Shown: positions 26,050-36,600 of the stretch, piece after piece
Layout: every line of letters begins with the position of its first letter
Numbering within the stretch: the stretch's first letter is position 1
IMG/VR virus record: IMGVR_UViG_3300044546_000258
Coordinates: 1 to 38,512 of that record
From: a virus
DNA length: 38,512 bases
Strand: one strand, 5' to 3'
The notes under the pieces: model-generated
Seen by the model: only the letters and a program-made list of their open reading frames with translations
Databases searched by the model: none
What the model was told of the DNA's origin: nothing
Program-made: the position numbers and the translations under genes

Positions 26050-26652
26050 TTATTTAGAGGTATAAGTTATTTGCGGATTGATAAAGTTATTTAATAATGA
26101 TTGTTTAAAATCTAATAAGTTACCAGCCATTGTTGTTCCTGCTTGTATGTTAGCGCGAATGTTACCTTGGTTTATACCAGTCTGTGCGCTCGCCATATCT
26201 TCAAAAGCTTGACGAGTCAAACGACATTCCCAATAACGAGATTCGGCGGCTTCAATTTCATCGTATGTATAAATTTTCGGCAAACTATTTATTAGTTTAA
26301 CAATAGTTTTGATTTCGCGTTCTCTAAAAATCATATTTTCTTCATGTTGGCGCAAAATATATTGTTTCTTACAAGCTTCTAGATTGTCAATTTCATCGTT
26401 TTTTAATTGTAAACGTTTGATTTCTATTTTTAATTTTTCTATGTCAAAACAATCGCCAATAAAGCCATCACGCATAGATTTAAGTTCCATCATTAATTGC
26501 AGAAACTTACGTTCTGGCAAATCGTGTTCTTGCATGACAAACCTTTCTAATTGAAAAGAAGTGCGACCAGCAGTGTATTTAGAAAAATCAATTGCGCCCA
26601 AATCAAACTTATTTGAGAACTCTTTTAATTTGTTATCTAGTAAATTATCCAT
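26050..26652 (-). CDS. uncharacterised coiled-coil protein of the fibre operon
   Basis: 200 residues, family not recognised. Residues ~25-130 are highly charged and helical (KLKIEIKRLQLKNDEIDNLEACKKQ, then EENMIFREREIKTIVKLINSL), predicting a coiled coil. The later part contains ESRYWECRLTRQAFEDMASAQTG and an Asn/Gly/Ala-rich tail (NQGNIRANIQAGTTMAGNLL). It lies 5 bases after the Kelch-like gene and two bases before the chaperone-like gene, so it is co-transcribed with fibre genes. A connector between fibre and virion, or an assembly factor, would fit, but this is inference from context. Confidence 0.6.
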   Translation of the reverse strand: MDNLLDNKLKEFSNKFDLGAIDFSKYTAGRTSFQLERFVMQEHDLPERKFLQLMMELKSMRDGFIGDCFDIEKLKIEIKRLQLKNDEIDNLEACKKQYILRQHEENMIFREREIKTIVKLINSLPKIYTYDEIEAAESRYWECRLTRQAFEDMASAQTGINQGNIRANIQAGTTMAGNLLDFKQSLLNNFINPQITYTSK

Positions 26653-26657
26653 ATATA

Positions 26658-27617
26658 TTATGCCCCGCTACTGCCATTTATCCAACCTGAATTTGTATCA
26701 CCCGTAGTGTAACTATTATTACTCCAAGTTTCTGTTGAAAAAGTTAATTTATGATATGCGCGATTTAATGTATAATTTCTATAACCAGTCCAAACATATC
26801 CAACAGTTGCCGTCGCGCTACATACGCCTTGAAACAACTGCAAACTACCTTCTGGGCTATTAGATCCAGTAGATACTGTTTCTGTTGAAAAAGTTAATTT
26901 AATATTACTAGCGCTTGTAACATTTGCTCCATTAGCTCTATAACCCCATAATGAATTAGAAAAAGCATATCCCTGAGAATTTGATACACTGTCAGTAGCG
27001 GATAAAGTAGACGCTGTATCACTTGTCATAACGTATTTATATATAGTATTAGTATTAGCACCGCTACTATTATATCCACCTATTACATAAGCATTATTAC
27101 TTTCATATAATCCCATAGAAACGTGTCTAGCAGCGGGTATAGCAGTCGTATTTGTTGCTGTATCGCTTGCTGTTGTTATATAAGTAGTATCACTTCTATA
27201 TTGACCAAGAGAGTCGCTATAGCCACCCATAAAATAAAAACGAGACGCTACTATGGTTGGTAAATTAATTGTCGAGCCTCTTCTTTCTACAGTAAAAGAA
27301 ATAGTGGCGGTAGATTGAACGTCACTGGACGCAAGTATTTTGTTTTTAACTGTAACAATTCCAGAATTATAACCATTTATGTGATAAATATTCGTAGAAC
27401 TAAAACCTCCTGCTCCTTGAGATATTCTTGGACCAGTATTCGCATTTCTTGTGGACTCACTATCTGTACTAAAAGATATTGTTCTATTATAACCGACATT
27501 GCTCTGTCCTCCTGTCACATCTCCAAATAAAAAATATGCAGATCCAAAACCAGTAACTTGAGTACCAGCAGCAATCGGAGCGACTTGTGTTTTATTGGGG
27601 CCAAGAAATTTAATCAT
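26658..27617 (-). CDS. Kelch-like beta-propeller structural protein
   Basis: 319 residues made of about six imperfect repeats, each with a Y-x-[hydrophobic]-x-G-[YD] strand (AYFLFGD, IYHINGY, FYFMGGY, AYVIGGY, SLWGYRA, YVWTGYRN) followed by a [IL]xFST[DE] or KY strand (ISFSTDSE, YKYVMTSD, LTFSTETV, LTFSTETW). This is the look of Kelch or galactose-oxidase-like propellers. Such proteins occur beside marine phage tail fibres and are thought to bind receptors. No catalytic residues are evident. It lies 6 bases after the giant fibre gene, in the same operon. The N-terminus MIKFLGPNKTQVAPIAAGTQ may attach to the virion. Confidence 0.6.
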   Translation of the reverse strand: MIKFLGPNKTQVAPIAAGTQVTGFGSAYFLFGDVTGGQSNVGYNRTISFSTDSESTRNANTGPRISQGAGGFSSTNIYHINGYNSGIVTVKNKILASSDVQSTATISFTVERRGSTINLPTIVASRFYFMGGYSDSLGQYRSDTTYITTASDTATNTTAIPAARHVSMGLYESNNAYVIGGYNSSGANTNTIYKYVMTSDTASTLSATDSVSNSQGYAFSNSLWGYRANGANVTSASNIKLTFSTETVSTGSNSPEGSLQLFQGVCSATATVGYVWTGYRNYTLNRAYHKLTFSTETWSNNSYTTGDTNSGWINGSSGA

Positions 27618-27623
27618 ATGTTA

Positions 27624-30600
27624 TTATAGATTTTGACCTACGATAATTGCATAAATATTAGTACCGCCATCATAAGTAACAAATTGATAAATATCTCGCT
27701 TAGAACTTGCAGTTGTAAGAGTTGGCGCAGTGCCTCCCGGCCATTTTATTGCGGCGGGCCAAGTTATTGAATAACCAACGCCACCACCAACTGTTACAAT
27801 TGTCCACATATGAACAATACTGCTTGCTTGAATATTTGATAAAGTCAATGTTGTTATTGTTGCGGCGAGAGTTAATTCTGTTAAATTATACTGAGTATCA
27901 ATTGTTGTAGATGATGCCGCTGTTACTGTTACTCTTTCGCCATATGTGTTTCTTGTTCTTACTGCATTTAAAACACTTGTACTAGCAGGATCAACATAAT
28001 AAGCAGTGTCGTTACTGTCATAAAATATAGGAGCGCGAAAATCTGTATCAGAATAAGCTGTTCCGACAACGTGTAGTTTTTGTGAAGGACTTGTTGTACC
28101 TATACCAACATTACCATCAACAAGAAGCCCAATAGTATTAGCGCCAGGACCACCTGCTGTATTTGATAATAAATGAAAATATGTATTTACTGTTCCACTT
28201 CCAGGTTGAGTCCTTGGAGTTAAATAAATTCTAGGATTTCCAGAATTATATCCAGTGTAATATAATTTTACGTTATCGTAAGAAGCATTATCTCCTACAT
28301 CTCCTAATCTAATTCCTTCACTACCCCCGCCAATATTAAAAGCTCCTCTAACATCTAACTTTAGTGACGGACTTGTTGTACCTATACCAACATTACCACT
28401 ACTATCAACATTTATTCTTCTATTACCTTGGCCGTCAGAGATTATAATGTTATTGGCAATTGTGGCACTTAATCCTGTGACGTTTGCGCCTAAGATTGTG
28501 TTGTAGTTGCCTGTGGTAATACCACGACCAGTGTTATAACCAATTATTGTGTTTGCGGTTCCTGTTGTAATATCATATCCAGAAGTATCACCCAACGCAC
28601 TATTACTAGTACCTGTTGAATTTGCATTCATCGAATTATGACCAATTGCTGTGTTGGACGATCCGGTTGTATTTGTAAATAATGCATATGTACCAAATGA
28701 ACAATTATAATTGCCAATTGTGTTAAAAGGCATTGCATTGTGACCCATTGCTACATTTCTTATACCAGTCGTATTCCACCTTAATGCTTGCAATCCAACA
28801 GCAGTGTTTGAATTTCCCGTTGTATTTCTAGCTAATGTATAATATCCGAATGCACTATTACAAACACCAGTTGTATTAGCATTTAATGCTTTATAACCAA
28901 AAGCGCTGTTATTGTTTGTTGTATTAGCTGATAAAGCAGCATAACCAAATGCACTGTTGTTGTTACCAACTACGTTATTTACCAGAGCATATTTACCAAA
29001 TGCACAGTTTCTATTACCTGTCGTATTAGCAAATAAAGCAGCAGAACCAAACGCATTATTGTCATTACCAATTGTATTAGCCTTTAAAGAGTCTACACCA
29101 AATGCGTTATTGCGAACACCGCCTGTGTTATTTCTCAAAGCGTATAAACCAAACGCACTATTACTTACGCCTGTTGTGTTATTTAATAAAGACGCATGTC
29201 CAACTGCGGTATTATATCTACCAAATGTATTGTTTGTTAAAGCACTACGTCCAACTGCTGTATTTAAATCACCAGTTGTATTAGCAGACATTGCATATGT
29301 GCCAAATGCACTATTGTTACTACCTGTAGTATTAGTTCTTAAAGCGTATTTACCAAACGCACTATTATTAACGCCTGTTGTATTAAATATTAAAGCTTGA
29401 AAACCAAATGCATTATTATTTGCGCCAATTGTATTTCTTTCTAAAGCGCTAGTGCCAAATGCGCTATTACCATTACCTGTGGTATTAAGATTTAGTGCTT
29501 GATAACCAACTGCGGTATTATATAAACCAATTGTATTAGATAATAAAGATGAAAAACCTACAGCGGTATTGTATATACCAGTTGTATTAGCGTATAATGA
29601 ATATGTACCAATTGCGGTATTATTACTGCCTGTTGTATTTGCTTGTAATGATTGTTGTCCAAAAGCTGTATTATAATTACCAAAAGTATTAAATAATAAC
29701 GATGAACGACCAAACGCACTATTACTAATACCCGTTGTATTATTTATAAGTGCATACATACCAAATGCTGTATTATTTGAACCAGTTGTATTGTTTTGTA
29801 ATGAACCACGACCAAAAGCACTATTACCATTACCTATTGTATTTGTTTTTAAAGAGCCATAACCAAACGCACTATTACTACTAGCTGTTGTAGTATACAT
29901 CAACGCTTGAAGACCAAATGCACTGTTCCTAGTACCTATTGTGTTATTTCTTAAAGCTTCTTTACCAAATGCACTGTTAAATTCACCAATTGTATTAGCA
30001 TTTAATGCTTTGTAACCAAACGCACTGTTATTACTTACAGTATTATTAAGCAAAGCTTGAAAACCAACAACGGTATTATTACTACCAGTAGTATTAGCGA
30101 ATAATGAATTATATCCTATAGCGGTATTACTATTTCCAGAAACATTATTATATAAAGTTGTATAACCAAACGAAGTGTTATTATTACCAACTGTGTTCTG
30201 AGCTAAACTTTCATATCCAACCGCACAATTAAATTGACCAGCTGTATTATTAACTAAAGCTCTATTACCGACTGCAACATTTCTTATACCAACCGTATTT
30301 GATTTTAAAGCATAAAACCCAAATGCACTGTTAAAATTACCCGTGGTATTATTTAATAAAGCATTTGTACCAAAGGCGCTATTACCTTCGCCTATAGTAT
30401 TTGCTTGTAATGTTCCATTGCCGACGGCTGTATTATTGCTACCAGTTGTATTATAATATAATGAATTAAAACCTACTGCTACATTATTAACACCTATTGT
30501 ATTACTTACTAAACTACTATAACCAAATGCGCTATTATTTCCACCAATAGTATTATAAAATAAACTAGCGACACCAACGGCTGTATTACCTGTGCCTATT

Positions 30601-33600
30601 GTATTGTTTTGCAATGCGCCTTTTCCAAATGCCGAATTATTTATTCCTGTTGTATTACTTAATAAAGCGCTTAGACCAACTGCTGTATTGTTGTTACCTA
30701 TAGTATTGCTTTGCAATGCGCTTGTTCCTACAGCAGTATTACTTTGACCTATAGTATTACTAAGTAAAGACTGATAACCTACAGCAACATTATTTGCACC
30801 TATTGTATTAACAGCTAAAGCTTGATTACCAAATGCGGTATTATAACTACCTGTTGTATTTGATTTTAAAGCGTAATAACCAAACGCACTGTTAAATCCA
30901 CCGATTGTATTATTTAATAATGATCCCCAACCAAATGCACTATTTCTTTGACCAATTGTATTTGCGAGTAAAGATTTATATCCAAATGCACTATTTAATG
31001 TACCTGTTGTGTTAGCAAACAAAGATTTATATCCAAAAGCGCTATTGGCGCTTGCCGTATTAGCATTTAAAGCGGAATATCCAACTGATGTGTTATTATT
31101 TGCATTTGCAGTTTGTAAAGAACCCATTCCTATTGCAACATTTCCACCACCAGCTATATTATTTCTCAATGCATATGAACCAAAAGCACTATTATTTCCA
31201 CCAGTTGCATTTTGTCTTAAACTTTCGAATCCAACCGCAGTATTAAATTGTCCACTGGTATTAGAGTATAATGATTCTAAACCAAATGCACTATTAGCAC
31301 CACCGCTATTGTTAGCGTATAACGCTGCATATCCAACTGCTGTGTTTCTAGTGCCAACGGTATTATAATATAAAGAGTAAGCGCCAACAGCAGTGTTAGA
31401 AATACCTGTAGTATTTAACAATAATGAGTATATACCAAACGCACTATTATTAGATCCTCTTGTATTTGTACCCAAAGCACTTCTACCCATTGCGGTATTG
31501 TTTATACCAGTAGTGTTATACTTTAAAGCGTAATTACCAAATGAACTGTTACTTGTACCTATGGTATTACCTTTTAAAGAGTCTCTACCAAATGCACTAT
31601 TTCCATAACCTGTTGTATTAGCAGTTAATGCGTTAGATCCAAAAGCGCTGTTATTGTTTGTTGTATTAAAATAAAGAGCGTTATAACCAAATGCCGCATT
31701 ATTATTACCACTTACATTTGCTAGCATACAGTTAAAACCAACCGCTGTGTTGTTACCTCCGACTGTATTATAATTTAATGCTTGACGACCAAATGCACTA
31801 TTATTACTACCTGATGAGTTGCTTTGTAAAGCGGCGCGGCCAAAAGCACTATTATAAACACCAGTTGTATTTGTCAATAAAGCATACATACCAAAAGCAC
31901 TATTATCTGCGCCAATTGTATTATTATATAAAGCAGCTCTACCAACCGCTGTATTTCTACTACCTGTAGTATTCTTATATAGCGCTTCATCACCAATAGC
32001 GATATTAAATTGACCTATAGTATTGCTGAACAAAGTTTGATGACCCATTGCAACGTTATAATTACCACTTGTATTTGTAATCAACGATTTAAAACCAAAC
32101 GCTGCATTTCTATGTCCCGTAGTATTAACGGCCAATGCTTTATAACCAAATGCACTGTTATTGCTTGTTGTGTTAGCCTCTAAAGCTTGAAAACCAACGG
32201 CAGTATTTGCACTACCTATTATATTAACTGATAATGCGCTACGACCAAGTGCTGTATTGTAAATACCAATTGTATTAGAATTTAATGCGTATGTACCAAA
32301 TGCTGAATTATTACTTCCGGTTGTATTAGCGGTTAATGAACCGTATCCTACAGCCGTATTTAATGAACCTATTGTATTATTTTGTAATGCAGCAGTACCT
32401 ACAGCTACGCTTGAATAACCAGTTGTGTTAGCGAATAACGCTTTATAACCAAACGCACTGTTACTGCTTGTAGTATTAGACACTAATGCATAAGCGCCAA
32501 ATGCACTATTATTATTTCCATTAACATTTAATGCAATTGCATTGCGACCAAATGCAGTATTATTTGCTCCGACTGTATTTGAGGTTAATGATGTTTTTCC
32601 GAAGGCAGAATTATTATAACCTGTTGTGTTGGCTTTTAGAGCGTAATAACCAAAAGCATTATTATCGCTTCCTCCTGTATTGTTTACTAACGAATTAACG
32701 CCTACTGCATTATTTCTTGCACCTGATATATTGTTTGCTAAAGCGTTTGTACCAATCGCGACGTTATTAACACCAACTGTATTATATCTTAATGATTGAA
32801 AACCAACGGCAGTATTACTAACACCAGTTGTATTTTCTCTTAAAGCGTTAAATCCAAACGCGCTATTGTTACTTACGGTATTATTAAACAAAGCAAAATA
32901 ACCAAATGCACTATTATTACTGCCACCTACATTAAGTATTAAAGCTGCGTGACCAAATGCGCTGTTAAAACTGCCTGTTGTATTTGTTTGTAAAGTGCCG
33001 AAACCAATAGCGGTATTATAAGTACCAGTGGTATTGGCAAATAATGATTTGTAACCGAATGCTGAATTATTATAACCTATTGTGTTAGCTGTTAGTGATT
33101 TATAACCAAACGAGGTATTATTTACACCTACAGTATTACTTGATAATGATTGATAACCAAAAGCACTATTTGCTATACCCGTGGTATTATTAGTTAATGC
33201 TTGTTGACCAACAGCGGTATTATTTTTACCTATAGTATTACTAAGCAAACTATTCAATCCAACTGCTGTGTTTCCATTACCTGTGGTATTATACAATAAA
33301 GCTTGCATACCAACAGCAACGTTGTTTACGCCAATTGTATTATATCTTAAAGCGCTATAACCGAAAGCGGTATTATTGTTTGTGGTATTGGTATATAAAG
33401 CATAATTACCGAAAGCGCTATTATTACTTCCTACTGTATTTACATATAATGATTGTAAACCTACAGCAGTATTTTTACCACCAGTTGTATTAGAATTAAG
33501 TGCTTGTTGACCTACAGCAGTATTATTAACACCGCCTGTATTAGATAATAAAGCATTTACACCAACAGCAACATTAGATGCACCTGTAATATTATTTATT

Positions 33601-36600
33601 AAAGCATATCTACCAAAGGCACTATTATTTACTCCTGTAGTATTATAATACAAAGCGTTATGACCAACAGTGGTATTATTTGTACCAATCGTATTACTAA
33701 ATAAAGCAGCTCTACCAACCGATGTATTTCCACTACCTGTAGTATTGTATCTTAATGCTTGCATACCAAACGCACTATTATTACTACCTGTAGTATTGCT
33801 TTGTAAAGTACCTAAACCAGTAGCGGTATTAGCAGTACCAATTGTATTAGAATATAAAGCATTATGACCCACCGCAGTATTATTATCAGTCGTATTATTA
33901 TATAATGATTGATAACCTACACTAACGTTATTACTAGCACTAGTAACGGAATGTAAACTTTGATAACCAATTGCTATATTTTTTTGACCAGTGCTATTTA
34001 ATACAAGCGATTGTTGACCAATTGCTATATTTGATCCACCAGTTGTATTGTAATACAAAGCGTTTAATCCTATTGCAATATTGCTATAACCAAATGTGCT
34101 TGTTCTTAAACTATTAGTACCAATTGCAATATTGTAAATACCAGATGTATTGCTCAGTAAAGCGTATGTACCAAATGCAGTATTACTTACGCCAATTGTA
34201 TTAGCCGATAACGAGCTTAAACCAACAGCTACATTGTTTGTACCAGTTGTATTAGCAAATAATGCTTTATATCCGAAAGCGCTATTATTATTTGTAGTGT
34301 TAGCGTACAAAGCTAGATGCCCAATTGCTGTATTGTTATTGCCTATGAGATTTGTATACAATGCTTGCGTACCCATTGCAACATTTGATGATCCACTTGT
34401 ATTTAATATTAATGCTTGATAACCAACAGCTACGTTACTAGCACCTGTTTTGTTGCTTTCCAATGCACTACGACCAACGGCTACTATATAATTTGCAGTA
34501 TTACTATACAATGATCTCCAACCTATACCAACTGTATCACTTGCGTTACCAACATTACATGCTTGGTAACCAAAATAAGAATTTCTTTCACCAGTTGTAT
34601 TTGAGTTACCAGATTGATAACCTACAGCAGTATTAGCTGAACCTATTGTATTTTGACTTAAAGCATACGCACCAATTGCACTGTTATTAACGCCAGTCGT
34701 ATTAGAGTATAATGTTTGTCTACCAACAGCTGTATTATTACTACCTGTAGTATTATAATATAAACTATAAACACCAAATGCGGAATTGCTATTACCTATA
34801 GTATTATATCGCAACGCTTGCATACCAAATGCACTATTACTAGCGCCTGTTGTATTTGCAAATAAAGATGTATAGCCAAAAGCACTATTACTGTTTGCTG
34901 TGTTATTAAATAATGCGTTTGTGCCTACAGCGGTATTATTATTACCAACGGCATAAAATAACGCATTTACGCCTACAGCAACATTAGCAGAACCAACAAT
35001 ATTTGTAAATAAAGACCCTCTTCCAACCGCAGTGTTATAACCGCCTGTTGTATTATTACGAAGTGATGATCTTCCTATTGCGGTATTTTCCACACCAATT
35101 GTGTTAGCATATAAAGATGTATAACCAAATGCACTATTATTAGAACCACTTACATTACTAAATAATGATTGATAACCTACAGCAGTATTAGCAGCACCAA
35201 TGCTATTAGATCTCAAAGAATAATTACCAAATGCGACGTTTGCGGCACCTGATGTATTTTCTCTTAAAGTGTATATGCCAAATGCGGAATTTTGTTGACC
35301 AATTGTATTATTTCTTAAAGCATGGTAACCCACCGCAGTATTATTACTACCACTAGTGGTTAATCGCAATGCGTCTCTACCCACAGCGGTATTACTAGAA
35401 CCAACTGTATTACCTCTCAAAGCGTATAAACCGAATGCAGAATTATTTATACCTGTGGTATTACTGAATAAACTATAAAAACCAAATCCACTGTTACTAA
35501 TACCAGTTGTATTATTATAAAGTGACTTATAACCAAATGCACTATTAAAACTACCAATCGTATTAACAAATAAAGCTCTATATCCAAAAGCGCTATTATT
35601 TCCTCCAGTTGTATTATAGAACATTGATTGGAAACCAACAGAAACATTGTTGGCACCAATTGTATTATTAAACAAAGCATTAACACCTACGGCTGTATTT
35701 TTAACGCCGGTAGTATTGTATCTTAATGCAGTTTCACCAAATGCGCTATTGTAATTGCCAATTGTATTGTTCTGTAAAGAACCATTTCCTATAGCAGTGT
35801 TTCCTGTGCCAGTTGTATTATTTAATAATGCTTTATAACCAAATGCGTTGTTATTGTTTGTGGTATTGTTGTATAAAGCGTATATTCCAAATGCCGCATT
35901 ACTTGATCCAATAACATTTAAACGTAAAGCCTGATTACCAACAGCGGTATTATTTGCGCCTGTAGTATTAGTAAATAATGATCTAAATCCTACAGCGGTA
36001 TTGTTAGAAGCGATTGTATTATTTGCTAATGAGTCTAAACCTACAGCAACATTTGAAGCTCCTGTTGTGTTAGCTGCTAAAGCTGCATAACCAACTGCGG
36101 TATTGTTATTTGTAGTGTTATTTTGTAAAGCTGTATATCCTACTGCTGTATTATTAGAACCTATTGTATTATTTACTAAAGCGCTAACACCAACTGCGAC
36201 ATTATAATTACCAGTAGTATTTGAGTATAAAGAAACTCCACCAAATGCAGTATTATTTAATCCGATTGTATTGAATCTCATTGAATTCAATCCAAAAGCA
36301 CTGTTGTTAGTACCAGTTGTATTATTTAAAAGAGCATAAGCGCCAAATGCATTATTATTACTTGCTGTGCTATTTTTTAATGCGCTTCTACCCATAGCTG
36401 TACTATTTACGCCAATTGTATTAGTTTGTAAAGCGGCATCACCAAATGCGCTATTATTTGCTCCAGTAGTATTATAAAGTAAAGAATAATGACCGAATGC
36501 GCTATTTGAAACTCCTAATGTATTAATTTGTAATGAACTTCTGCCAACGGCTGTATTAGATATACCTACAGTATTATTAGCTAAAGCATATGCACCAACA

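Noticed and set aside
28957-34419. Several plus-strand open frames rich in Leu, Pro and Ala opposite the fibre
   Set aside because: They are antisense shadows of the 51-bp repeat, with period-17 composition and no independent features.
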